Positions 25,779-34,163 of a stretch of 64,000 bases of DNA are shown one piece after another; positions within the stretch are counted from its first letter, which is position 1, and every line of letters starts with the position of its first letter. The stretch covers positions 930,001 to 994,000 of the forward strand of contig NZ_QWGG01000001.1 in NCBI RefSeq assembly GCF_003730195.1, given 5' to 3'. Made by a program: the position numbers and the translations under genes. Source of the stretch: Halosimplex salinum (GTDB lineage: Archaea; Halobacteriota; Halobacteria; Halobacteriales; Haloarculaceae). The notes below the pieces were generated by a model that did no database searches, was not told the DNA's origin, and was given only the letters and a program-made list of their open reading frames with translations.

Positions 25779-26243
25779 TCAGTCCAGTCGGTGGACGTAC
25801 GTCACCTGCTTCGGTTCGAAACCGTTGTCCACGTAGAACCGGCGCGCGCCGTCGTTGTGCCACTCGCAGGAGACGGTGACGTACTCCGCGCCGCGGTCGC
25901 GGGCGGTCCGCTTCACGGCGTCGATAGCCTCGCTACCGATGCCCTTCCCCCTGTGCTCGGGCGCGACGAACAGGTCGACGACGTCGGCGTACTCCGAGCG
26001 GACTCGGGACGGGTGTTCGCCCGTTCGGAGCAGGAGATAGCCGACTCGCTTTCCGTCCGCGACGAGCAGGTACACGGTCGTGTCGTCGCGGTCGAGCTGG
26101 CGCCCCAACCCGTCCTCGGCGTCGGCGGGCCCGTCGAGCGCGACCTCGTTCAGGTCGTCGTACGGTTCCATCGCCGTCGCCAGCGCGTACCAGTACTCGG
26201 TGAGCACTTCGAGGTCGTCCCGCGTCGCCTCGACGAGTTCCAT
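25779..26243 (-). CDS. GNAT family N-acetyltransferase
   Basis: This 154-residue acetyltransferase has the acetyl-CoA motif [14 protein letters not shown] (consensus Q/RxxGxG/A) and motif [20 protein letters not shown]. It transfers an acetyl group to an amine substrate that cannot be inferred. It lies 199 bp upstream of copA on the same strand, too far for an obvious operon. Length is typical for single-domain GNATs. Confidence 0.87.
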   Translation of the reverse strand: MELVEATRDDLEVLTEYWYALATAMEPYDDLNEVALDGPADAEDGLGRQLDRDDTTVYLLVADGKRVGYLLLRTGEHPSRVRSEYADVVDLFVAPEHRGKGIGSEAIDAVKRTARDRGAEYVTVSCEWHNDGARRFYVDNGFEPKQVTYVHRLD

Positions 26244-26761
26244 AGCTGGCGAACAGCCGGCGCGCAGTTATCCCTTCTGTCCGTCTGTGACGACCTCTCA
26301 TGCCCGGTGTCGGAGGGCGGCGCAGCCACAAAACATTAGTAGCCCGTCAGAATAGCGGCAAGCACAGTGGTCTTCGGCTCGAGGTCGGGCCGCGTTCGCT
26401 CCGCCGCGTAGGTCGTCGACGGCAGCGACGACCCACGGGCAGGGAACGGCTCCGACCGGCTCGCCGACTGTGGGTCGCCGGCCCCTTGCTCCGCTCTGCC
26501 GCCCGGCAGGTCGGATCGCCGGCGGTCACGCTTTCGGCACCCGGCGCCGCGCTTCGCGGACAGCCGAAGGTGCGTTCTTCGGTCCTATCGAGTCCCCGAG
26601 GCGCGGCTCTGAGTCGGTCACTGAACGCCAGCCCTGCCGACCATCCGAATGCCACGCCACGCACGCCCACGACCGCACAGCACCGACGACCACCCGGCCA
26701 CGCAGCAATCTACCACGCAGCAACCGACCCTGGCGCCGACGCTCCGGCGGGAGGGGTCGAG
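26244..26761. other. 518-bp region without a recognised gene
   Basis: Open frames here are Arg/Pro-rich and look like GC artefacts. The sequence has several short GC-rich hairpins, such as GCGCTTCGCG near 26552. I looked for RNase P RNA and 7S RNA signatures and found none. A structured non-coding RNA remains possible, as does a decayed gene. Confidence 0.35.
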
Positions 26762-27901
26762 ATGACCGCCGCCCGGGACCCGCTTGTCCTCGGATCGCGG
26801 ACGGACACCGACCGGGAGCGGTTCCGGTTCCACACCGCCGACGGCGTCCACGCCGCCGACGCGTTCTGTCCGGGCGAACTCCTCGCGCTCGAACACCTCT
26901 GGGACCGCGAACTCGACCGCCTTCGAACGCTCGGAGCGCGCTACGGCGTCGTCGGCGTCGTCCTCGCGGAGAGGGCCACCGCCGTCCAGATGACGACTGC
27001 CAGCGCCCGCGCGGCGGCCCTCTGCGAGCGGAACGCTGCGGCCAACGGCGTCGACGCGACCGTCGAACTCGCCAGCGGACTCCACTCCGTCGACGGCCCC
27101 GCTGGCGGGGTCTTCGACACGACTGTCTTCGTTCCGAAACCGTACACGCCGCTCGAAGTAGGAGTCCGACGTGTTCGCACGGCGCTCGACGAACTGACGA
27201 GCGGCGGGCGACTGTTCGTCGCGGCGAAACCCGAGACCGGTCTCGCCCGGTACGAAGACGCGCTGATCGACGCCGCAGAGACCGTCGAGACGGTCGCGAC
27301 CCGTGACGGGTGGCGCCTTCTCGCGGCGACGCGACCGTCCACCGTCGAGACACCAGCCGAATCACCGTTCGACCGGATCGGGGTGGCCGTCGACGGCGTC
27401 GCCCTCGAACTGGTGACGGCGCCCGGCCTGTTCGCCGCCGGGGGGATCGACCACGGGACGCGCCTGCTCGCGGAGACGGCGACAGTCGCAGACGGCGAGT
27501 CGGTGCTCGACCTCTGCTCGGGCTACGCGCCGCTCGGCGCGTACGCCGGCCTCGTCGCCGACTGCGAACTGTACTGCACGGACGACGACCGCCTCGCGAC
27601 GGCCTGCGCCGAGCGAACGCTCGCCGCGAACCGCGTCGACGGGACCGTCGTGACCGGCGACTGTGCTGCAGGCGTCGCCGACCGAACGTTCGACACGGTG
27701 CTCTGCAACCCGCCGACGCACGCCGGGGACGGCGTTCTCTCGGATCTCTTCGGCGGCGCCGCGGACGTGCTCGCCGAGAACGGTCGCTGCTGGATCGTCC
27801 ACCACCGAGCACTGGACCTCGACGCTCACTTCCGGCCGTTCGAGCGCGTCGAGACGGTCGCGACGGGGCGGGAACACGTCGTCAGACTGGCGCGGCCGTA
27901 G
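26762..27901 (+). CDS. RsmC-like class I methyltransferase
   Basis: This 379-residue protein has two Rossmann-like halves, as in RsmC-type rRNA guanine-N2 methyltransferases. The N-terminal half (about 30-190) is a degenerate methyltransferase fold without an SAM loop. The C-terminal half has motif I VLDLCSGYAPLGAYAG (about 248-263) and the catalytic NPPTH at 316-320, the N-P-P signature of amino-group methyltransferases acting on nucleic acid. The 16S rRNA G1207 site is the known target of bacterial RsmC. The archaeal target is inferred. The start ATG follows a GAGGGG purine run. Confidence 0.78.
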   Translation: MTAARDPLVLGSRTDTDRERFRFHTADGVHAADAFCPGELLALEHLWDRELDRLRTLGARYGVVGVVLAERATAVQMTTASARAAALCERNAAANGVDATVELASGLHSVDGPAGGVFDTTVFVPKPYTPLEVGVRRVRTALDELTSGGRLFVAAKPETGLARYEDALIDAAETVETVATRDGWRLLAATRPSTVETPAESPFDRIGVAVDGVALELVTAPGLFAAGGIDHGTRLLAETATVADGESVLDLCSGYAPLGAYAGLVADCELYCTDDDRLATACAERTLAANRVDGTVVTGDCAAGVADRTFDTVLCNPPTHAGDGVLSDLFGGAADVLAENGRCWIVHHRALDLDAHFRPFERVETVATGREHVVRLARP

Positions 27902-27936
27902 GTCGGTCTCGACCCGGTTCCGTCGCGATTCGCCGC

Positions 27937-28533
27937 TCAGCCCTCGGCGCCCTCGCGGAGTTCCTCGTACATCTCGACGAACGAGGCCTCGCAGGACTCA
28001 CAGCAGAAGTGGTACGTCTCGCCGTCGATCGTTCGGGTCTCCCCCTCTGCGGTGACGGTGTTACCACACTCGTCGCAGGTCAGCGCGAGCTCGGCGCCGT
28101 CGACGGCCGGGTTCCACGACCGACCCGCCAGCAGCGACACCTCGTACTCGCGGATCTCGTCCATTTCGACGGTGGATTCGAGCAGGGAGAGCACGTCGCC
28201 CTCCGGGACCGTGGCGGTGAAGACGACGCGCTCCTCGGCCGTGGTGAACACGTGTTCGACCGCGTCGGCCTCGCCGAGCGAGTCGCCGACGGCGGACCCG
28301 GCTCGCGGAGTGACCGTCAGCGTCACGAGAACGGGGACGCCCTCGCGGAGTTTCGACCGGTCGACGTCGACGGTGAACCCCCTGATGACGCCCAGGTCCT
28401 CGAGTCGCTCGACGCGGTCGGCGACCGCGGGCGGCGAGAGGTCGACGACGTCCGCGATGTCTCTCCAGGAGCGGCGGGCGTCGTCGAGCAAGAGACGCAG
28501 TATCGTCCGGTCGGTGTCGTCGAGGTCGCGCAT
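27937..28533 (-). CDS. Lrp/AsnC-type regulator with C-terminal TRASH metal-binding domain
   Basis: This 198-residue regulator has an N-terminal AsnC helix-turn-helix (RSWRDIADVVDLSPPAVADRV), a RAM-like effector domain (about 65-135) and a C-terminal TRASH domain with C153, C156, C177, C178 and C181 (LTCDEC...FCCESC). In Halobacterium a protein of this architecture responds to copper and controls a P1-type ATPase gene. Here copA lies 2.4 kb downstream on the same strand, so copper-dependent control of copA and perhaps halocyanin is a good inference. The start at 28533 gives a standard AsnC N-terminus. The upstream extension is Arg-rich and rejected. Confidence 0.9.
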   Translation of the reverse strand: MRDLDDTDRTILRLLLDDARRSWRDIADVVDLSPPAVADRVERLEDLGVIRGFTVDVDRSKLREGVPVLVTLTVTPRAGSAVGDSLGEADAVEHVFTTAEERVVFTATVPEGDVLSLLESTVEMDEIREYEVSLLAGRSWNPAVDGAELALTCDECGNTVTAEGETRTIDGETYHFCCESCEASFVEMYEELREGAEG

Positions 28534-28604
28534 AGCCGAGTGCAGGTCGGCCGGGGGCAAACTGGTTTCGGGTCCGAGCGCTCGGAGCCGCGCCCGGGCC
28601 CGGC

Positions 28605-29300
28605 TCAGGCCGGTTCGCTCGCGCTCTCGGTCGGTTCCTCGCCCGTGCCGACGAATATCGTCCGGGCGACGGCGTCGGGGACCGACACCGACTGGTCGCC
28701 GTCGGCGAGCGCGACGGTCACCATCCCGATCGGTGCGACCTCCTCGACGACGAGTTCCGTGCCCGGCGTGAGCCCGGCGTCGTCGAGGTACGCGAGTTCG
28801 TCGGGGTCGCGGTCGCGGACGCGCCGGACGACGACGGTGTCGCCCTCGGCGCACTCGGCGAGAGTCGTCCCCGAGGACTCGTCGACCGGGTCGAGGGCGT
28901 CGGTCGGGATCGGGTCGCCGTGCGGGTCGACGGTCGGGTCGTCCAGCATCTCGGCGACGCGGCGCTCGAACTCCTCGCTGATGTGGTGTTCGAGCCGGTC
29001 AGCCTCGTCGTGGACGGCCGCCCAGTCGTAGCCCAGTTCCTCCGTGAGATACGTCTCCAGCAGTCGGTGGTGACGGACCACTTCCAGCGCCACGGTCTCC
29101 CCCTCGGGCGTGAGTCGTACCCCCTTGTACTTCTCGCGCTCCACGAGCCCGCGATCGGCCAGCGTCTCCATCATGCTGGTCGCCGTCGGCGGCGTCACGT
29201 CCAGCAACTCCGCGATGTGCGAGGTCGCCACCGGCTCCTCGCTCTCGCGCTGGAGCTCGTAGATCGCCTTCAGGTAGTCTTCCATCTTGGCGCTGAGCAT
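28605..29300 (-). CDS. DtxR family metal-dependent transcriptional regulator
   Basis: This 231-residue protein has a winged-helix domain (MEDYLKAIYEL..., PPTATSMMETLADRGLV), a dimerisation/metal-binding domain (RHHRLLETYLTEELGYDW, DEADRLEHHIS) and a C-terminal FeoA/SH3-like domain (about 150-220). This matches IdeR/SirR/MntR-type iron or manganese regulators. The metal cannot be told from sequence. A dyad between the TATA box and the start codon (29310-29323) suggests it represses its own gene. It lies 71 bp upstream of the AsnC-TRASH gene on the same strand, putting two metal regulators side by side. Confidence 0.9.
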   Translation of the reverse strand: MLSAKMEDYLKAIYELQRESEEPVATSHIAELLDVTPPTATSMMETLADRGLVEREKYKGVRLTPEGETVALEVVRHHRLLETYLTEELGYDWAAVHDEADRLEHHISEEFERRVAEMLDDPTVDPHGDPIPTDALDPVDESSGTTLAECAEGDTVVVRRVRDRDPDELAYLDDAGLTPGTELVVEEVAPIGMVTVALADGDQSVSVPDAVARTIFVGTGEEPTESASEPA

Positions 29301-29309
29301 CGACCGGGA

Positions 29310-29332
29310 TTAGACGGATCTAAACCTTAAGG
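29310..29332 (-). promoter_or_regulatory. Promoter and candidate DtxR-type operator
   Basis: A CCTTAAGG TATA-like box at 29325-29332 sits about 28 bp before the ATG at 29300. Between them, TTAGACGGATCTAA (29310-29323) is a perfect dyad with 5-bp arms TTAGA/TCTAA, similar in its half-site to DtxR/IdeR operators. A repressor bound here would cover the transcription start, consistent with autoregulation. Confidence 0.5.
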
Positions 29333-29376
29333 GTGTTGCACCGAACGGTTCGGATCCGCGGAACCGCCCGAGTGGC

Positions 29377-29943
29377 TCACCGCCCCAGTTCGTAGAACTC
29401 GTCGTTAGGCCGCATATCGGCCAGGTGCGCCATCCGGTTCGAGAGGTTGAAGAAGGCGGTGACGCTCCCGATGTCCCAGATGGCGCGTTGTGAGAACCCG
29501 TGGTCGCGCAGTCGCTCGAAGTCGCCCTCGCCCACTTCGGCCTGGTTCTCGGTGAGTTTGACGGCGAAGTCGAGCATGGCGCGTCGCTTCTCTGAGACGT
29601 TCGCGGTGCGGTGGTTGCTCATCAGTTGCTCGGCGATATGGGGGTCCTTGGCGTAGATCCGCGCGAGCGCGCCGTGGGCGACGTTGCAGTAGAGGCAGTC
29701 GTTGGCGCCGCTGACGGCGACGATTATCATCTCGACCGCCGCGCGGTCGAGTTCGGTGTTCTCCACGAGCGCGTCGTAGTACTGGAAGAACGCGCGGAAG
29801 TGCGACGGTCGGTAGGCCATCGCGAGGAAGACGTTCGCGATGAAACCGGCGTCGTCCTCCTCTTCGGCGATTCGCTCCTGGACGTCCTCGGGCAGGTCTT
29901 CGACGTCCGGGACCGGGAACCGGGTCATTGCTGGGTCGTTCAT
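29377..29943 (-). CDS. AhpD-like peroxidase-related protein (carboxymuconolactone decarboxylase fold)
   Basis: This 188-residue all-helical protein carries the AhpD redox signature CLYCNVAH (C83, C86, H90) preceded by an acidic helix (DRAAVEMIIV). Members of this peroxidase-related group reduce peroxides with a CxxC pair or act as thiol reductases. An ATG at 29928 (MTRFPVPD) is an equally likely start. It lies just upstream of the DtxR gene on the same strand, linking it to metal and oxidative stress. Confidence 0.82.
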   Translation of the reverse strand: MNDPAMTRFPVPDVEDLPEDVQERIAEEEDDAGFIANVFLAMAYRPSHFRAFFQYYDALVENTELDRAAVEMIIVAVSGANDCLYCNVAHGALARIYAKDPHIAEQLMSNHRTANVSEKRRAMLDFAVKLTENQAEVGEGDFERLRDHGFSQRAIWDIGSVTAFFNLSNRMAHLADMRPNDEFYELGR

Positions 29944-30069
29944 ACGTCATCGAGCGCCCGGCACGGCCTTCAGTGCTCGGTCGCTCAGTTGGCTGGTCCG
30001 TCGGTCCACGCGAGGGCATCGACACACCCCGAGAGAGGTAAGTGTCGCGCCGCCCTCGAATCCGAACGG

Positions 30070-30555
30070 ATGTACAGGAACGGCCACCTCGGCGCCGCGC
30101 TCCTCGTGTACGCTCCGCTGGGCGGGGCGCTTCTCGCGGGCGGGTTCGAGGCCGCGGCGCTGGTCGGCGGCGGTGTCATGCTCGCGCTCGCGGGACTCCC
30201 GGACGTGGACCACCGGATCCCCTTCGTCGAGCACCGCGGGTGCACTCACAGCGTCGCGTTCGCACTCCTCGTCGGCGCGGTGCTCGGCGGCGCAGGGGTG
30301 GCGCTCGGACTGGAGTCCGAGGGCGGGAACCCCGCGGCGCTCGGCGCGTTCGGGTTCGTCCTCGGGACGCTCGCCGTCGTGACGCACCTGTTAGCCGACG
30401 TCGTCACTCCGAAAGGTATCACGCCCTTCTGGCCGGTCTCGGACGTTCACTACACGCTTTCGCTGACGCGCGCGGACAACGTCGTGGCCAACTACGTCCT
30501 GTTGACCGCCGGCGTCGCCGTCACGGCCGGAGTCCTGCTGGTCGCGGGCAGCTAG
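30070..30555 (+). CDS. YdjM-type membrane-bound metal-dependent hydrolase
   Basis: This 161-residue integral membrane protein has four or five hydrophobic segments. The family motifs are the DVDH of LAGLPDVDHR, the HRGCTHS core and the THLLADVVTPKG segment. These His/Asp residues are the predicted metal site of the YdjM/LexA-binding membrane hydrolase family. Their substrate is unknown. It is encoded alone between divergent and convergent neighbours. The start ATG gives a basic MYRNGH N-terminus before the first helix. Confidence 0.82.
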   Translation: MYRNGHLGAALLVYAPLGGALLAGGFEAAALVGGGVMLALAGLPDVDHRIPFVEHRGCTHSVAFALLVGAVLGGAGVALGLESEGGNPAALGAFGFVLGTLAVVTHLLADVVTPKGITPFWPVSDVHYTLSLTRADNVVANYVLLTAGVAVTAGVLLVAGS

Positions 30556-30580
30556 AGGGGCTCCCGTCGGCAGGGAGCGG

Positions 30581-30832
30581 CTATAGAAGGTCCTGGTCGT
30601 CGAGCTGGTCCATCACGTCGTCGACGAACGCGTCGACGTTCTCGTAGGGGAAGTTCCCGCTGCCGAGCTTCGTGTTGAGCTCCATCGCCGTCATCGAGAA
30701 GTCGCCCGACTCGAACTTCGTCCCCGGACCGTTCGGGAGCGCCGGAACGAGGTCCATCGGGCTGGAGATCGGGTAGTCGGCGCCCTCGAACGCGTCGGTG
30801 AACTGTTCTCTGAGGTCGTCTCTGTCAACCAT
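30581..30832 (-). CDS. MTH865-like family protein
   Basis: This 83-residue small acidic helical protein matches the archaeal MTH865 family: DLREQFTDAFEGADYPI, then SPMDLVPALPNGPGTKFESG and a C-terminal acidic helix. A structure from Methanothermobacter shows a small EF-hand-like helical fold, but the function is unknown. It is transcribed divergently from the downstream lipoprotein gene and has its own TATA-like box. Confidence 0.85.
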   Translation of the reverse strand: MVDRDDLREQFTDAFEGADYPISSPMDLVPALPNGPGTKFESGDFSMTAMELNTKLGSGNFPYENVDAFVDDVMDQLDDQDLL

Positions 30833-30852
30833 ACGCGTACCATGTCGACAGC

Positions 30853-30864
30853 AATGTAAAAAAG
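30853..30864 (-). promoter_or_regulatory. TATA-like box for the MTH865 gene
   Basis: AATGTAAAAAAG on the plus strand reads CTTTTTTACATT on the minus strand, 21-32 bp before the ATG at 30832. Confidence 0.45.
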
Positions 30865-30959
30865 ATTCGAGATTCCCATCTCTAAACGTGTTGTCCGTTT
30901 ATTATGGCTCGTGTCAGTCCGATCCAAAGATTCCTGTCGGTGGCGCCGTAACTCGGCCT

Positions 30960-32453
30960 ATGACCGACGACCGACTGACGAGGCGCCGCGCGCTGGCACT
31001 CGGCGGGTTCGCGCTGGCGAGCGCGACCGCCGGCTGTCAGGTCACCTCCGACGGCGGACCGACGGGCGAGACGACGAGCCCAGCGAACACCGACGCCGAC
31101 GCCGATGGCGACGGAAGCGGTGATTCCCCCACCGGCGGGGAAACAGACGTACCGAGCGAACAGCCGACAGAGGACGACGGCGACGAGACGGGGACGTCGG
31201 CGTTCGAGGACCTGTCGGTCGGCGCCGAGCGGGTCGCGTCGGGGTTCACGTCGCCCATCGGGCTCGAGATCCCGCAGGTCGGTCGGCGATTCGTCGTCGA
31301 CCAGACCGGACAGATCTACCTGCAGGACGGCGACGGCGTCCACAAGGAGCCGTTCCTCGACGTGTCCGACCGAATGGTCGACGTGAGCGGGTACTCCGAA
31401 CAGGGACTGCTCGGACTCGCCTTCCACCCCGCCTTCGAGGAGAACGGGCGCTTCTTCGTCCGCTACAGCGCGCCGTCCCGCGAGGGAACGCCCGACGGGT
31501 ACTCACACACGTTCGTCCTCTCGGCGTTCGAAGCGGAGCCGGACGGGACGACGGCCGACCCGGACTCCGAGCGAACGATACTGGAGATCCCCCAGCCACA
31601 GGCCAACCACAACGCCGGTGCGGTCGCCTTCGGCCCCGACGGCTACCTCTACGTCGCGACGGGCGACGGCGGCAGGGCCGACGACCAGGGCAACGGGCAC
31701 GTCGAGGACTGGTACGACGCCGTCGGCGGCGGCAACGGGCAGGACGTCACGGAGAACCTCCTCGGGAGTATCCTGCGGATCGACGTGGACAGCGAGGCGA
31801 CGCAGTCGCCTCGAAACGGAGGCGGGGAAACCGCCGACGAGGAAAGCGACGACGAACCGTACGCAGTCCCGGACGACAATCCGCTCGTCGGAGAGGACGG
31901 ACTCGACGAACAGTACGCCTGGGGCTTTCGCAACCCCTGGCGGTTCTCCTTCGGCCCGGACGGACGGCTGTTCGTCGCGGACGTGGGACAGGGCGCGTGG
32001 GAGGAGGTCAGCGTCGTCGAGTCGGGCGGTAACTACGGCTGGAACGTCAGGGAGGGCTCACACTGCTTCCAGGCCGAGGACTGTCCCGACGAGAGTCCGC
32101 GCGGTCGCCCGCTGGAAGATCCGGTGATCGAGTACCCCCACGGCGGGAGCGATGTCAGCGGCATCGCCGTCATCGGCGGGTATCTGTACGACGGCGACGC
32201 GATTGCGGACCTTCGCGGGCGGTACCTCTTCGCCGACTGGCGAGCACAGGGGCGACTGTACGCCGCTCGCGAACCGGACGGCGACGACGAACGCTGGCCG
32301 ACGACCACGGTGTCGGTCGAGTCGGACGAGCAGTTCGGGCCGATGGTGCTCTCGTTCGGTCGAAACCCGGAGGGAGAGCTGTTCGTCTGCACGACCGCGG
32401 AGGGACAGGTCACGGGCGAGACGGGGGCCGTGTTCCGGCTCACGTCGGCGTAG
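30960..32453 (+). CDS. PQQ-dependent sugar dehydrogenase-like Tat lipoprotein
   Basis: This 497-residue exported protein has a twin-arginine signal (TRRRALALGG) and a lipobox TAGC. An acidic Asp/Gly/Glu spacer precedes a six-bladed beta-propeller of the soluble aldose/glucose dehydrogenase type. Propeller signatures include EQGLLGLAFHP, NHNAGAVAFGPDGYLYVATGDGG, YAWGFRNPWRFSF and GNYGWN. The family oxidises aldoses using PQQ and calcium. Whether this archaeon makes PQQ is unknown. A TATA-like TTTATTATGG near 30898-30907 suggests a short leader. Confidence 0.85.
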   Translation: MTDDRLTRRRALALGGFALASATAGCQVTSDGGPTGETTSPANTDADADGDGSGDSPTGGETDVPSEQPTEDDGDETGTSAFEDLSVGAERVASGFTSPIGLEIPQVGRRFVVDQTGQIYLQDGDGVHKEPFLDVSDRMVDVSGYSEQGLLGLAFHPAFEENGRFFVRYSAPSREGTPDGYSHTFVLSAFEAEPDGTTADPDSERTILEIPQPQANHNAGAVAFGPDGYLYVATGDGGRADDQGNGHVEDWYDAVGGGNGQDVTENLLGSILRIDVDSEATQSPRNGGGETADEESDDEPYAVPDDNPLVGEDGLDEQYAWGFRNPWRFSFGPDGRLFVADVGQGAWEEVSVVESGGNYGWNVREGSHCFQAEDCPDESPRGRPLEDPVIEYPHGGSDVSGIAVIGGYLYDGDAIADLRGRYLFADWRAQGRLYAAREPDGDDERWPTTTVSVESDEQFGPMVLSFGRNPEGELFVCTTAEGQVTGETGAVFRLTSA

Positions 32454-32503
32454 ACGGCGAAACGTTCGCGGTTCGGTCGGCTGTTCGCCGAGCGGTCGCC
32501 GTC

Positions 32504-33094
32504 TCAGTCGGCGGTGACCGGCTGGCCGTGCTGGATATCGGTCCCGAGCACGTCGAGGAACTCCGCGATCCATTCCGGATGATCGGGCCAGGCCTGGGCG
32601 GTCACGAGGTTGCCGTCGCGGGCGACGCCTTCGGCCCAGTCGCCGCCGGCCGCATGCACGTCCGGTTCGAGCGCCGGATAGGCCGTGCAGGTCCGTCCCT
32701 CGACGACGTCGGCGGCGACGAGGATCTGCATCGCGTGGCAGATGGCCGCGACCGGCTTGTCCTCGGCGAAGAAGTGCTCCACCGCGTCGATCACGTCGTC
32801 GTAGTTGCGGACGTACTCCGGCGCGCGACCGCCCGGCAGGACGAGCGCGTCGTAGTCGGCCGGGTCGACCTCGGCGAGCGTCGCGGTCAACTCGAAGTCG
32901 TGCCCGCGCTCCTCCAGATACGTCTGGTCCCCCCGGAAGTCGTGGACGGCCGTCTTGACCGTCTCGCCCGCTTCCCTGTCCGGACAGACCGCATCGACCT
33001 CGTGGCCGACCGCCTGAAGCGCCTGGAACGGTACCATTACCTCGTAGTCCTCCCCGAAATCGCCGGTGACGAGTAGTATCTGCTTGCCAATCAT
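32504..33094 (-). CDS. DJ-1/PfpI family protein
   Basis: This 196-residue protein of the class I glutamine amidotransferase-like fold has the nucleophile elbow AAICHAMQ (C119, H120) and a conserved acidic residue E15 in GDFGEDYE. Family members are proteases, glyoxalase III/deglycases or chaperones that handle reactive carbonyls. The Cys-His pair with Glu fits an active deglycase or PfpI-type enzyme. The ATG at 33094 ([13 protein letters not shown]) is the natural start, placing the first beta strand at the N-terminus. It is a monocistronic gene. Confidence 0.87.
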   Translation of the reverse strand: MIGKQILLVTGDFGEDYEVMVPFQALQAVGHEVDAVCPDREAGETVKTAVHDFRGDQTYLEERGHDFELTATLAEVDPADYDALVLPGGRAPEYVRNYDDVIDAVEHFFAEDKPVAAICHAMQILVAADVVEGRTCTAYPALEPDVHAAGGDWAEGVARDGNLVTAQAWPDHPEWIAEFLDVLGTDIQHGQPVTAD

Positions 33095-33206
33095 AGTTGT
33101 GTGAACCCCACTGGATCCACATGATAGTTGGTTGTAATGCGGCATAAGCCTATCTCGACCTATCGGGTTACGGATCCGTACGCGCCGGGACGCGACGGAC
33201 GCGGCT

Positions 33207-34019
33207 TCAGTCGAGGGCGGCAGGGAGGTCGGCCAGCGAGTCGAGGACGAAGTCCGGGTCGATCACGCTCTCGGCGACGTCGGCGCGGTCGGCCACGCCG
33301 GTGAGGACGAGCGCGGTCGCCATCCCGTGGTTCGCGCCCATGGCGAGGTCGGTATCGAGACGGTCGCCGACGACGAGGCAGTGTTCGGGAGCGACGCCGA
33401 GTCGGTCGAGCGCGTCCGCGGCGGCCTCGTCCGACGGTTTTCCGAGCACGCGGTCGGGTTCGCGTCCGACCGTCCGTGCGATGGCACCGATGACCGCGCC
33501 CGACCCCGGTACGAACCCGTCGGCGGTCGGGATGGTCCGGTCGGGGTCGGTCCCCAGGAACGTCGTGGTCTCGTCGACCCCGGCGAGCGCCTCGGCCATC
33601 GTCTCGTAGTCGAAGGTCTCGTCCCACGAGGCGACGAACACGGTGGCTTCTCGCGGGTCGTCGACGAGTCGCTGCCCGGAGTCGGTGAGATACGCGGCCA
33701 GCGACGGCGACCCGACGAGGTAGGTGGGGTCGGTGGCGTGGTGGTCGCGCAGGTAGTCGCGCGTCACCGTCGACGCGGGGAGGGTCAGCGACTCGTCGGC
33801 CTCGATACCCATCCCGGCGAGGCGCTCGACGTACTCTCCGGGCGTCTTCGTCGGGTTGTTCGAACAGAAGCAGACGCGGATGCCCCGCGCTCGCAACTCG
33901 GCGATGGCGTCGGCGGCGCCCGGGAGCACGCCGTCGCCGCGGTACACCGTGCCGTCGAGGTCGACGACGACGCCGCGGATTTCGTCCGTCGGATCGTCCG
34001 GATCGGAAGTGTCCGTCAT
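33207..34019 (-). CDS. HAD-IIA family hydrolase (NagD/PGP-like)
   Basis: This 270-residue phosphatase has HAD motif I DLDGT (D20, D22), motif [10 protein letters not shown], a C2-type cap and motif III/IV with [12 protein letters not shown] followed by VVGDRLDTD. These are the marks of the NagD/4-nitrophenylphosphatase/phosphoglycolate phosphatase group. Substrates are small phosphate esters such as nucleotides or sugar phosphates. A short tandem repeat separates it from the ABC permease gene upstream. Confidence 0.9.
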   Translation of the reverse strand: MTDTSDPDDPTDEIRGVVVDLDGTVYRGDGVLPGAADAIAELRARGIRVCFCSNNPTKTPGEYVERLAGMGIEADESLTLPASTVTRDYLRDHHATDPTYLVGSPSLAAYLTDSGQRLVDDPREATVFVASWDETFDYETMAEALAGVDETTTFLGTDPDRTIPTADGFVPGSGAVIGAIARTVGREPDRVLGKPSDEAAADALDRLGVAPEHCLVVGDRLDTDLAMGANHGMATALVLTGVADRADVAESVIDPDFVLDSLADLPAALD

Positions 34020-34064
34020 TCGGTCGCTCGATCCGGGGTTAGCACCGGTCCGTCAATAGGACAC

Positions 34065-34148
34065 CGGTCGGCGGAGTCGGGGGCGCGAGGTGCGGTCGGC
34101 GGAGTCGGGGACGCGAGGTGCGGTCGACGGAATCAGGGGACGCGAGGA
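34065..34148. repeat. Imperfect 28-bp tandem repeat, three copies
   Basis: Units at 34065-34092, 34093-34120 and 34121-34148 share the pattern CGGTCGGCGGAGTCGGGG followed by RCGCGAGGTG. The first two differ by one base and the third by several. It lies in the gap between the ABC permease stop and the HAD start. It has no obvious coding capacity and probably arose by slippage. Confidence 0.75.
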
Positions 34149-34163
34149 GTGGTCGGCGGCGAG

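Noticed and set aside
26244-26761. Possible RNase P or 7S RNA gene in the empty gap
   Set aside because: No conserved RNase P or SRP RNA motifs could be found by eye.
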